A stretch of DNA of 64,000 nucleotides. Source: Bifidobacterium merycicum DSM 6492 (GTDB taxonomy: Bacteria > Actinomycetota > Actinomycetes > Actinomycetales > Bifidobacteriaceae). Positions 8,028 to 16,983 of the stretch are shown one piece after another; the first letter of the stretch is position 1; the number at the start of each line of letters is the position of its first letter. The stretch is taken from the NCBI RefSeq assembly GCF_900129045.1, contig NZ_FQTX01000001.1, forward strand, positions 558,001-622,000. Direction: 5' to 3'. The notes below the pieces were generated by a model that ran no database searches, was not told the origin of the DNA, and worked only from the letters and a program-made list of their open reading frames with translations. Made by a program: the position numbers and the translations under genes.

Positions 8028-8179
8028 GCGTAATCTCCCTGAAACATTGATGTAACGGCGTATCGGCGGTCGTTCTCCGATTACTTGGATGCTTTGGAAG
8101 CCTATCGGCGCCATATTGCGCCCTCCTACGCAGGTCCGCATTCCGAACGGCCTGAGTGTGTTAACAAATCCACGCCGAT

Positions 8180-8193
8180 TGTGCCCGGGCACA
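8180..8193. promoter_or_regulatory. Palindrome in the PucR/aminotransferase intergenic region
   Basis: The 300-bp divergent intergenic space (8028-8327) contains TGTGCCCGGGCACA, a perfect 14-bp palindrome about 135 bp before the aminotransferase start. It is the clearest candidate for a regulator site here. No other gene or strong promoter was recognised in this space. The function is inferred. Confidence 0.4.
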
Positions 8194-8327
8194 TTCGTTT
8201 TTGGGTCGGGGCGGCTGGAGAAGGAAAACGGAAACCAACATACTGAAGTCAGTTCACGCCGAAGAATCCAGCTGAACGGATCGCGCGAACCACGATCCAC
8301 ACCAAGCATCGCAAGGAGGACAGCATC

Positions 8328-9545
8328 ATGAAGCTGCAGGATACCGGACTGACCTTCGAAGACATCAAGGGCAAGGTCAACAAGTACATGATCGAAACCT
8401 ACGAGCGTTTCGACTTCCTGGCCGATCACGCCAAGGGCGTCTACATGTACGACGAGAACGACACCCCGTACCTCGATTTCTACGCGGGCATCGCCGTCAA
8501 CTCCGTCGGCAACTGCAACGAGAAGGTCGTCAAGGCCATCCAGGACCAGGCCGCCACGCTGATGCAGACCTTCAACTACCCGTACACCGTGCCGCAGGCC
8601 CTGCTCGCCGAGAAGATCTGCACCTCCATCGGCATGGACAAGATCTTCTACCAGAATTCCGGCACCGAGGCCAATGAGGCCATGATCAAGATGGCCCGCA
8701 AGTACGGCGTCGAGAAGTACGGTCCGGAAAAGTACCACATCGTCACCGCACGCGAATCCTTCCACGGCCGCACCTTCGGCGCCATGTCCGCCACCGGCCA
8801 GCCGGACAACGCCTGTCAGATCGGCTTCGGCCCGATGACCGAAGGCTTCTCCTACGCGCCGTTCAACGATCTGGAAGCATTCAAGGCCGCATGCAACGAG
8901 AACACCATCGGCATCATGGTCGAACCGGTGCAGGGCGAGGGCGGCGTGCACCCCGCGACCCAGGAGTTCCTTCAGGGCCTGCGTGAATTCTGCGACGAGA
9001 AGGGCATCCTCCTGCTGCTCGACGAAGTGCAGTCCGGCTGGGGCCGTACCGGTGCGCTGATGTCGTACATGAACTACGGCATCAAGCCCGACATCGTCTC
9101 CATGGCCAAGGCGATGGGCGGCGGCATGCCGATCGGCGCGATCTGCGCCACCGACGAGGTCGCCAAGGCGTTCACCATGGGCTCGCACGGCACCACCTTC
9201 GGCGGCCACCCGGTCTGCTGCGCCGCCTCGCTCGCGGCGGTCACCGAGATCATCGACCGCGACCTGCCCGGCAACGCCAAGAAGGTCGGCGCCTACTTCA
9301 TCGACAAGCTCTCCAAGCTGCCGCACGTCAAGGAGGCCCGCGGCCAGGGCCTGTTCGTCGGCGTCGAATTCGACGGCACCATCAACGCCGTCGACGTCAA
9401 GCACGGCTGCTTCGACCGCAAGCTGCTCATCACCGCCATCGGCAAGGACGTGATCCGCATGGTCCCGCCGCTGATCATCACCGAAGAGGATGCCGACAAG
9501 GCCGTGGCCATCATCGCGGACGCCATCGATTCGCTTTCCGAATGA
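8328..9545 (+). CDS. Class-III PLP omega-aminotransferase (ArgD/GabT-like)
   Basis: A 405-residue fold-type I enzyme that moves an omega-amino group to 2-oxoglutarate, giving a semialdehyde. Visible motifs are NSGTEANEAMIKMARKYG for phosphate binding, FHGRTFGAMSATGQ, EPVQGEGGV, LLLLDEVQSGWGRTG with the PLP-ring Asp, and SMAKAMGGGMPIGA with Lys261 as the Schiff-base lysine. The sequence looks closest to acetylornithine/ornithine and 4-aminobutyrate aminotransferases. I cannot choose a substrate from sequence. The ATG follows AAGGAGG. It leads an operon with a permease-dehydrogenase fusion that could import the amino acid and reduce the semialdehyde, which favours a catabolic role over arginine synthesis. 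Confidence 0.88.
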   Translation: MKLQDTGLTFEDIKGKVNKYMIETYERFDFLADHAKGVYMYDENDTPYLDFYAGIAVNSVGNCNEKVVKAIQDQAATLMQTFNYPYTVPQALLAEKICTSIGMDKIFYQNSGTEANEAMIKMARKYGVEKYGPEKYHIVTARESFHGRTFGAMSATGQPDNACQIGFGPMTEGFSYAPFNDLEAFKAACNENTIGIMVEPVQGEGGVHPATQEFLQGLREFCDEKGILLLLDEVQSGWGRTGALMSYMNYGIKPDIVSMAKAMGGGMPIGAICATDEVAKAFTMGSHGTTFGGHPVCCAASLAAVTEIIDRDLPGNAKKVGAYFIDKLSKLPHVKEARGQGLFVGVEFDGTINAVDVKHGCFDRKLLITAIGKDVIRMVPPLIITEEDADKAVAIIADAIDSLSE

Positions 9546-9590
9546 CCTCCGATCTGATCGGAAGGCACAACGCATGAAAGGCGGAACAGC

Positions 9591-10181
9591 ATGAAGCACA
9601 TGGTCATCACCATCGGCTGCGAATACGGTGCCGGCGGTCCGGAGATAGGCAGGATGCTCGCCGACGCGCTCGGTATCGAATACTACGACCGCGATCTGGT
9701 CGACAAGATCGTCAACGATCTGGACGTCGACAAGGAGCTGGTCGAGAAGGCCGACAAGTCGACGAACGTCCCCTACACCTTCGAAACGACGCTGGGCCCG
9801 CGCTACGCGAACCTGACGAACCGGGTGATCTCGCTGCAATACCAGGCCATGCACAAGATGGCCGAGAAATCCTCCTGCGTGATCATCGGACGCAGCGCGA
9901 ACTACCTGCTGCAGGACCGCGACGATCTGGTCAACATCTTCATCTACGCGCCGGAGGAGGACCGGGTGCGAGCGGTGATGGAACGCCAGTCGGTGAGCGA
10001 AGCCAAGGCGCGGGAGATCATCAGCTACAACGACGAACGCAACCGCAGCCGGCACCAGTACATCACCGGCACGAACCGCGGCGACCGCACCCAGCGCGAC
10101 CTGCTCATCGACAGCAGCCTGCTGGGCTGGGAGAAGACCTGCCAGTACCTGCTCCTGCTGGTGGAAATGCTGAACGAATAA
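9591..10181 (+). CDS. Cytidylate kinase-like P-loop protein
   Basis: A 196-residue protein of the cytidylate-kinase-like family. It has an N-terminal loop GCEYGAGGPEIGRMLADALG in place of a classic Walker A, then YYDRDLVDKI, CVIIGRSANYLL and VFIY-type strands ending in a LID-like Arg-rich segment (ERQSVSEAKAREIISYNDER). These proteins resemble dCMP/CMP kinases but are encoded beside transporters and metabolic genes, and most have no proven substrate. Here it sits between the aminotransferase and the permease-dehydrogenase fusion, with 45- and 80-base gaps and the same strand. A sensing or regulatory kinase role is possible but unproven. Confidence 0.8.
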   Translation: MKHMVITIGCEYGAGGPEIGRMLADALGIEYYDRDLVDKIVNDLDVDKELVEKADKSTNVPYTFETTLGPRYANLTNRVISLQYQAMHKMAEKSSCVIIGRSANYLLQDRDDLVNIFIYAPEEDRVRAVMERQSVSEAKAREIISYNDERNRSRHQYITGTNRGDRTQRDLLIDSSLLGWEKTCQYLLLLVEMLNE

Positions 10182-10261
10182 CACACGATCCGCCGTGCGG
10201 CCCGGGGAGTGAGGACCGCACGGCGATGCCATCGCACAGGACGCATTCGGAAGGAACGACG

Positions 10262-12934
10262 ATGGAAACACATACAAGAACAAATTCGAATTTCAACAAG
10301 ACCTTCAGTTCCATGGACATCCTGATGATCGCCTTCGGCGCCATGATCGGATGGGGATGGGTGGTTTCCACCGGCGACTGGATCGGCACGGCCGGCGTCG
10401 TCGGCGCCATGCTGGGCTTCATCCTCGGCGGCGTGATGATCTTCTTCATCGGCATGGCCTACGCCGAACTGACGCCCGCCATGCCGGAATGCGGTGGCGA
10501 GCACGTGTTCAGCATGAGGGCCATGGGGCCGGTCGGCTCGTTCATCTGCACCTGGGCCATCATCCTCGGCTATGTGAGCGTCGTATGCTTCGAGGCGTGC
10601 GCGTTGCCGACCATCATCACCTACGTGTGGCCGCAGTTCCTGCAAGGCTACCTGTATTCGGTCGCCGGATTCGATATCTACGCCACCTGGCTGGCCACGG
10701 CCATCGTCTTCGCGGTGTTCATCACCGTGATCAACATCATGGGCGCGAAAACCGCCGCCAAACTGCAGAACATCCTGACCCTCGCCATCGGCGCGGCCGG
10801 CATCCTGCTCATCGCCGCATCCGTGGTCACCGGCAACCCCTCCAACCTGGAAGGGCAGATGTTCGCCGGCAGCGGCATGCAGGGCATGATGAGCACCATC
10901 ATCAAGGTCGCCGCCGTCAGCCCGTTCTTCTTCATCGGCTTCGACGTCATCCCGCAGGCCGCCGAGGAGATCAACGTGCCGCTCAAGAAGATCGGCAAGA
11001 TCCTGATGCTCTCCATCGTCCTCGGCGTCGGCTTCTACGCCTTGGTCATCTTCTCCGTCGGCTACGTCATGAACGGCAGCCAGATCGCCGCATCCTACAA
11101 CGGCAGCGGCCTGGTCACCGCCGACGCCATGGCGAACGCCTTCCACAGCACCATCATGGCGAAGGTGCTGATCCTGGCCGGCATGTGCGGCATCATCACC
11201 AGCTGGAACTCGTTCATGATCGGCGGCAGCCGCGCCATGTACTCCATGGCCGAGTCCTACATGATCCCGAAGTTCTTCGGCAAACTGCATCCGAAGACCA
11301 ACACCCCGTACGTTTCCATCCTCGTCGTCGGCCTGCTCAGCGTGCTCGCCCCGTTCGCCGGCCGCAAGATGCTCGTCTGGATCGTCGATGCCGGCAACTT
11401 CGGCTGCATCCTCGCCTACTGCATGGTCTCCCTGTCCTTCATCATCCTGCACGTGAAGGAACCGACCATGCCCCGCCCGTACAAGGTGAAGCATTGGAAG
11501 TTCATCGGCGCCATGGCCGTGCTCATGTCGGCCATCATGATCATGCTTTACATCCTGCCCGGCACGGGGGTCACCCTCGCCCCGCAGGAGTGGGCGATGG
11601 TCGCTGGATGGACGCTGCTCGGCGTGGTGTTCTTCATCTTCAGCAAGCTCGTCTACAAGGAGAAATTCGGCTATTACGCCCAGCTCACCGTCGGCGAAAC
11701 CGCCGGAAACGAAACCGAGGAGGACACGTCCATCCCGGCACGCGCGGCGACCAATCTCATGGCCGTGGAGGCCAGCGCCCCGGACGAGTGGAACCACGGC
11801 TTCGACTACTTCCTGCCGGTCAACCTGGTGTTCGGCCAAGGCAAGGTGGAACAGGTCGGCAAGATCGCCACCGTTCACGGTTCGACCGCGATGATCGTTA
11901 CCGGCGGCAATTCCGTCAAGCGCACCGGCACCTACGACAAGGTCCGCACGCTCCTTGAAAACGAGGGCATGGACACCGTCCTGTTCGACAAGGTCACCCC
12001 CAACCCCCTGACCACCACGGTCGAGGAAGGTGCGAAACTGGCCGTCGAACGGCACGCCGACGTCATCATCGGCCTCGGCGGCGGCAGCGTCATGGATGCG
12101 GCCAAAGGCATCGCCTTCATGGCCATGAACGACGGCGACGTCACCGAATACATCTACGGGGAGAAGACATCCGACAAGGCCCTGCCGCTCATTCTCGTGC
12201 CCACCACCTTCGGCACCGGTTCGGAATCCAACGGGTTCGCGGTCATGACCAACCCCGACAACGGCGACAAGAAATCCCTGCGCAGCCCAGCGCTCGTCGC
12301 CACCGCGTCCATCGTCGACCCCGACCTCATGCGCAGCATGCCGAGCGGTGTCATCGCGGCCAACGGATGCGACATGCTCTGCCACTGCATCGAGGCCTTC
12401 ACCGCCAACAACGCCCAGCCGTTCACCGACGCGCTCGCACTGTACGCGATCCCGCTGATCGCCAACAACATCGTGAGCCTGTACCGTGGCGAAGGCACCG
12501 ACGAACAATGGTCCAAGGTCTGCCTGGCCGGCACCATCGGCGGCATGGTGATCAACACCGCCGGCATCACGCTGGGCCATGCCATGGAACATCCGGTCAG
12601 CGGCCTGAAGGACGTCACCCACGGCAAGGGGTTGGCGGCCATCGAACCCAAGGCCATCGAGGCGACCTGCAAGTACAACCGGTTCAAGTTCGGGCGCGTC
12701 GCGAGGATCCTCGGCGGCTTCACCGCGGAGGATTGCGCGCCACGCATGAGGACGCTGCTCAAGGATCTCGACCTCGACGTGACCCTCACCGACCTCGGCA
12801 TCGAAAAGAAGGACATCCCGTGGCTCGCCGGCAACGCCCGCAAGGTCTCGCCCGGCAACCTGGTGAACACGCCCGGCTCCGAACTCGTCACCACCGAGGA
12901 ATCGTTGGAGCGGCTTTACGAGTCGATGCTCTGA
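10262..12934 (+). CDS. Fusion of APC amino-acid permease and iron-containing alcohol dehydrogenase
   Basis: One uninterrupted 890-residue frame. Residues 1 to about 475 form a 12-helix APC-superfamily permease (SSMDILMIAFGAMIGWGWVV, then AYAELTPAMPECGGEHVF, then PFFFIGFDVIPQAAEEI). A polar linker spans about 476-510. Residues 511-890 form a complete group III, iron-dependent alcohol dehydrogenase: FDYFLPVNLVFGQGKVEQVG, nucleotide loop GLGGGSVMDAAKGIAF, VPTTFGTGSE. Asp704, His708, His773 and His787 fit the four metal ligands, with the family's usual spacing. The ATG at 10262 follows GGAAGGA. The dehydrogenase would hang on the cytoplasmic face and could reduce the semialdehyde made by the upstream aminotransferase. 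The direction of catalysis and the substrate are inferred. Confidence 0.92.
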   Translation: METHTRTNSNFNKTFSSMDILMIAFGAMIGWGWVVSTGDWIGTAGVVGAMLGFILGGVMIFFIGMAYAELTPAMPECGGEHVFSMRAMGPVGSFICTWAIILGYVSVVCFEACALPTIITYVWPQFLQGYLYSVAGFDIYATWLATAIVFAVFITVINIMGAKTAAKLQNILTLAIGAAGILLIAASVVTGNPSNLEGQMFAGSGMQGMMSTIIKVAAVSPFFFIGFDVIPQAAEEINVPLKKIGKILMLSIVLGVGFYALVIFSVGYVMNGSQIAASYNGSGLVTADAMANAFHSTIMAKVLILAGMCGIITSWNSFMIGGSRAMYSMAESYMIPKFFGKLHPKTNTPYVSILVVGLLSVLAPFAGRKMLVWIVDAGNFGCILAYCMVSLSFIILHVKEPTMPRPYKVKHWKFIGAMAVLMSAIMIMLYILPGTGVTLAPQEWAMVAGWTLLGVVFFIFSKLVYKEKFGYYAQLTVGETAGNETEEDTSIPARAATNLMAVEASAPDEWNHGFDYFLPVNLVFGQGKVEQVGKIATVHGSTAMIVTGGNSVKRTGTYDKVRTLLENEGMDTVLFDKVTPNPLTTTVEEGAKLAVERHADVIIGLGGGSVMDAAKGIAFMAMNDGDVTEYIYGEKTSDKALPLILVPTTFGTGSESNGFAVMTNPDNGDKKSLRSPALVATASIVDPDLMRSMPSGVIAANGCDMLCHCIEAFTANNAQPFTDALALYAIPLIANNIVSLYRGEGTDEQWSKVCLAGTIGGMVINTAGITLGHAMEHPVSGLKDVTHGKGLAAIEPKAIEATCKYNRFKFGRVARILGGFTAEDCAPRMRTLLKDLDLDVTLTDLGIEKKDIPWLAGNARKVSPGNLVNTPGSELVTTEESLERLYESML

Positions 12935-12954
12935 AACAGCCCGACGCTTGGTCC

Positions 12955-12998
12955 AAGGCGGGGCCCGCACCGAACCTACGGTGCGGGCCCCGCCTTTT
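12955..12998 (+). terminator. Strong rho-independent terminator of the fusion operon
   Basis: A 17-bp GC-rich perfect stem (12955-12971 with 12980-12996) around an eight-base loop is followed by a T run ending at 12998. It closes the aminotransferase-kinase-fusion transcript. Confidence 0.92.
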
Positions 12999-13151
12999 CG
13001 TGTGCCGCGAATCCCGTGTCGAGTGGGATAAGCTTGTAGGGAACGAGTTTTTCGTCTTGTTCGAACAGACCGGCACGTGAGAGAACGCCATGGGGAACGA
13101 CCGCCGGGTCGACACGGCCGAAACACAACGAAGTGAAGTCGAGGAAGAACC

Positions 13152-14992
13152 ATGGGTAAATACGAAATCGACGTGAAACGCCTCCTGCAATATGTGGGCG
13201 GCAAACCGAACATCAAAGCGGTCTCGCATTGCATCACCAGGATGAGGTTCGTGCTGGCGAATCCGGGCCGGGCGGACATCAGCCTCATCGAGGCGCTGCC
13301 CAGCGTCAAGGGCACATTCACGCAGGCGGGGCAGTTCCAGGTCATCATCGGCAACGATGTGGCCGAATTCTACAACGAGTTCACCGATGTGGCGGGTATC
13401 GAGGGCGTGAGCAAGGAAGCCGTCAAGGACGCCGCCAAAAGCAACCAGAACATCCTGCAACGCGTCATGGGCGTGCTGGGCGAGATCTTCGCCCCGATCA
13501 CCCCGCACTCGTCTGCGGCGGTCTCATTCTGGGCTTGCGTAATGTGATCGGCGAAATCCGTTTCTTCAACGACGGCACCCAGAGTCTGGCCGGCATCTCC
13601 CAGTTCTGGGGCGGCATGTACCAGTTCCTGTGGCTTATCGGCGAGGCCGTGTTCCATCTGCTGCCGGTCGGCATCGTATGGTCCATCACCAAGAAGATGG
13701 GCACCACGCAGATCCTCGGCATCGTGCTCGGCCTGACGCTCGTCTCGCCGCAGCTGCTCAACGGCTTCTCCGTCGCGTCCACGAAGGCCGCCGACATCCC
13801 GTTCTGGGATTTCGGTTTCGCCCATGTGCGGATGATCGGCTATCAGGGGCAGGTCATCGCGGCCATGATGGCCGGCTTCGTGCTGGTGTATCTCGAACGC
13901 CTCTTCCGGAGGATATGCCCCGAGGTCATCAGCATGATCGTGGTGCCGTTCTGCTCGCTGCTGCTCGCGGTGCTCATCTCGCATACGATCGTCGGGCCGA
14001 TCGGCTGGAGGCTCGGTGACGGCATCGCCCATATCGTGTATTCGGGCCTGACATCCCCGTACCGTCTGTTCTTCGCCGCCATCTTCGGCCTGCTGTATGC
14101 GCCGCTCGTGATGACGGGCCTGCACCATATGACCAACGCCATCGACTCCCAGCTGATCGCGGCCACCGGCAGCACCATCCTGTGGCCGATGATCGCGCTG
14201 TCGAACATCGCCCAAGGCTCGTCCGTGGTGGCCATGTCCGTGCTGCAGAAAAGGAACAAACGCGCCCAGCAGGTCAACGTTCCCGCGTTCATCTCCTGCT
14301 ATCTGGGCGTCACCGAACCTGCGTTGTTCGGCGTGAACCTCAAATACGTGTTCCCCTTGGTGTGCGGCATGCTGGGTTCCTCCTGCGCGGCCATGATCTC
14401 GGTCGGCTTCGGCGCGGAGGCGTTGAGCATCGGCGTCGGCGGCATTCCGGGCATCCTGTCCATCAGGCCCCGCTTCTTCCTTGTGTTCCTCGTCGCCATG
14501 CTCGTGGCCATGATCGTGCCGTTCCTGCTCACCCTGATCGTCGGCAAGGCGAAGCTGACCACATCCGAACGCGGCTTGGTATCCGCCGAAGTCGAGGGGG
14601 CGGACGTCGCCGATTCCGCCGCCCGGGGAGCCGGGGATGATGGGGATGCCGTTTCCGCCGTTTCCGCCGGGGCCGCCGAACCCGTCGATGACGGTAAGGC
14701 CACCGCAATCGTCGACGGCAAGGTCATTCCGCTCGATCAGGTGCCGGACGAAGTGTTCTCCAAAAAGGTCGTCGGCGACGGATTCGAATGCCTTGCCGGA
14801 TTGGGAGACAGGGTGCGTCGCGGCGATCCGCTCATCCGCTTCGACGCGGGGAAGATCCGCAAGGCTGGGCATCCATGCACCACGATGCTCATCGTCACCT
14901 CCGAAGGCGACGCGACCGGCATAGCGATGCACACCGGCATCGACGCGAAGGCCGGCAGCACCCCGGTCATCACCTGGAACAACCAATCCTGA
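13152..14992 (+). pseudogene. treB: Trehalose PTS permease EIIBC(A), frameshifted with damaged EIIA
   Basis: The gene begins with an EIIB domain (phosphorylation Cys27 in SHCITRMRF) and should continue into EIIC, but frame 1 stops at 13547. The EIIC domain resumes one frame over at about 13505: a missing G between CCG and CA turns the expected ITPALVCGGLILG into ITPHSSAAV. The EIIC part closely resembles TreB, with PQLLNGFSVAS, FGLLYAPLVMTGLHHMTNAID, WPMIALSNIAQGS, LGVTEPALFGVNLKY and GVGGIPGILSI. A C-terminal EIIA-like tail starts GKVIPLDQVPDEVFSKKVVG but jumps straight to GDRVRRGDPL. About 60 residues with the active-site His are missing. The gene looks non-functional unless the frameshift is a sequencing error. 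Confidence 0.88.
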
Positions 14993-15124
14993 CGCGCCAC
15001 GCCGACGCCCTCCCATGCGGGGCGTCGGCATCCGTCAGCCATCACACCGACAACCGCACCGACAACCGCACCTCCGAAACGGCCATAGCAAACCGCATAC
15101 AACGACCACGATCAAGGACACACC

Positions 15125-16819
15125 ATGAACCACAGCAGCAAACCGCGTGACTTCCGCAAAAGCGTCGTCTACCAGATCTACCCGAAATCCTTCCGCGACA
15201 GCGACGGCGACGGATTGGGCGATATCAACGGCGTGATCGAGAAACTCGACTACATCAGGGATCTCGGCGTCGACTGCGTCTGGCTGACGCCGTTCTTCGT
15301 CTCGCCGCAGTATGACAACGGCTACGACGTGGCGGACTATTACAATATCGACCCGCGATACGGCACCATGGGCGATGTCGAACGGCTCATCGCCGAAGCC
15401 GACAGGCGAGGCATCGGACTGATGTTCGACATGGTGTTCAACCACGTGTCGACCGACCACGAATGGTTCCGCAAAGCCATCGCCGGCGACCCGTACTACA
15501 AGGATTTCTTCTTCTTCCGCAAAGGCAAGGGGGAGGGATGCCCGCCGACCAACTGGGCGAGCAAGTTCGGCGGCAGCGCATGGCAGTATGTGCCGGAATT
15601 CGACGAATACTACCTGCATCTGTTCGACCGCAGCCAAGCCGACCTCAACTGGGAGAACGAGAACGTGCGCCGTGAGATCCGCAGCATCGTCCGCTTCTGG
15701 ATGGACAAAGGCGTCAAAGGCTTCCGTTTCGACGTCATCAACCTCGTCAGCAAGGCCGCGTTCGAGGACGACCCCAAGGGCGATGGCCGCAGGTTCTACA
15801 CCGACGGGCCGAAGATCCACCGGTATCTGCGCGAACTGAACGCGACCACCTTCGGCACCGACGCGCGGATCGTCACCGTGGGGGAGATGTCCAGCACCAG
15901 CATGGAGGAATGCTACTGGTATGCCGGGCACATGGCCGGCGCACTGTCCATGGTGTTCAGCTTCCATCATCTCAAGGTCGATTTCGCCGGCGATGACGAA
16001 TGGGTGATCGTCCCGCCCGACTTCGCCAAACTCAAGCGCGTCATGTTCGACTGGCAGACCGGCATGGCCGACCATGACGCATGGAACGCGGTCTTCTGGT
16101 GCAACCACGACCAGCCGCGCATCGTCTCACGGTTCGGTGACGACGGTCGGTATTGGCGGCAGTCCGCCACGATGCTGGCCACCATCATCCACTGTCTGCG
16201 CGGCACGCCATACGTGTACCAGGGTGAGGAGCTGGGCATGACCAACGCCGATTTCACCCGTATCGACCAGTTCCGCGACGTGGAAAGCCTGAACTACCAT
16301 CGCATCCTGCAGGACAGGGGACTGAATGCCAAGGATGCGATGCGCATCGTGCAGATCCATTCGCATGACAACGCACGTACGCCCATGCAATGGGACGGAT
16401 CGCGGTACGCGGGGTTCATGGACGAGCCGGAACGAGGCGCGCGGCATGCGAAGCCATGGATCGGCGTCAACGCGAACCATACGGTCATCAACGTCGAAAA
16501 GGAGAACGACGATCCCGATTCCATCCTGAACTATTACCGTGCGCTCATCGCCCTGCGCAAGAAGCTCGACATAATCGCCTACGGCGATGTGGAACCGCTT
16601 GCACCCGCCCACCCGTCGATGTTCGCCTACCGCCGCCGCCATGACGGCCATGAGCTCATCGTGGCCGCGAACCTCCACGGCAAGGACTGCATGTGGGAGG
16701 AAACCCCGGATCTCGCGGGATTCGAACGCGTGCTCGGCAACTACCCGAACCAGCGGGTCAAGGCATACGCCCGGCGCGTGCTGCTGCGCCTCTACGAGGC
16801 CAACGTCTGGTATCGCTGA
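15125..16819 (+). CDS. treC: GH13 alpha-glucosidase, probable trehalose-6-phosphate hydrolase
   Basis: A 564-residue cytoplasmic GH13 enzyme of the TreC/oligo-1,6-glucosidase group, which cleaves trehalose-6-phosphate to glucose and glucose-6-phosphate. It opens with VVYQIYPKSFRDSDGDGLGD and carries MFDMVFNHVSTDHEWF. The catalytic residues are Asp203 (GFRFD nucleophile), Glu254 (VGEMSS acid/base) and Asp329 (NHDQPR). Length is normal and the frame is intact. The adjacent TreB-type PTS gene points to trehalose-6-phosphate as the substrate. With that transporter broken, the enzyme may be relict or act on other alpha-glucosides. No treR regulator is present nearby. Confidence 0.87.
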   Translation: MNHSSKPRDFRKSVVYQIYPKSFRDSDGDGLGDINGVIEKLDYIRDLGVDCVWLTPFFVSPQYDNGYDVADYYNIDPRYGTMGDVERLIAEADRRGIGLMFDMVFNHVSTDHEWFRKAIAGDPYYKDFFFFRKGKGEGCPPTNWASKFGGSAWQYVPEFDEYYLHLFDRSQADLNWENENVRREIRSIVRFWMDKGVKGFRFDVINLVSKAAFEDDPKGDGRRFYTDGPKIHRYLRELNATTFGTDARIVTVGEMSSTSMEECYWYAGHMAGALSMVFSFHHLKVDFAGDDEWVIVPPDFAKLKRVMFDWQTGMADHDAWNAVFWCNHDQPRIVSRFGDDGRYWRQSATMLATIIHCLRGTPYVYQGEELGMTNADFTRIDQFRDVESLNYHRILQDRGLNAKDAMRIVQIHSHDNARTPMQWDGSRYAGFMDEPERGARHAKPWIGVNANHTVINVEKENDDPDSILNYYRALIALRKKLDIIAYGDVEPLAPAHPSMFAYRRRHDGHELIVAANLHGKDCMWEETPDLAGFERVLGNYPNQRVKAYARRVLLRLYEANVWYR

Positions 16820-16822
16820 AAC

Positions 16823-16867
16823 CGTCGTGTCGGGCGGGTCGCCATGGCCGATCCGCCCGACACGACG
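16823..16867 (+). terminator. Hairpin terminator after treC
   Basis: Arms of 19 bp, at 16823-16841 and 16849-16867, pair with a single G-T wobble around a seven-base loop. No strong T run follows. Confidence 0.7.
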
Positions 16868-16983
16868 CCATCCCATGGGCTCGCCGTTCCGGCTTGCGCC
16901 GGGGCATCCGATATGAGACGCCGCGCCGAAACGCAACCGTCCGCCATTATGCTGTGTGGTGTTTTCGGAAAGGAACCCCACAC

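Noticed and set aside
6864..10283. Open minus-strand frame of more than 1,100 codons over PucR and the aminotransferase
   Set aside because: Only the part up to 8027 is a recognisable protein. The rest is antisense to two real plus-strand genes and is open because of third-position G/C bias.
10351..11958. Second plus-strand frame inside the permease half
   Set aside because: It is rich in Arg, His and Pro with no membrane segments, a frame-shifted shadow of the real permease.
12955..12998. Inverted repeat considered as a mobile-element end
   Set aside because: The stem, short loop and T run are those of an ordinary strong terminator.
10025..13354. Long minus-strand open frame opposite the permease-dehydrogenase fusion
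   Set aside because: The translation is low-complexity His/Asp/Val/Gly-rich with no family likeness, typical of the antisense of a GC-biased gene.
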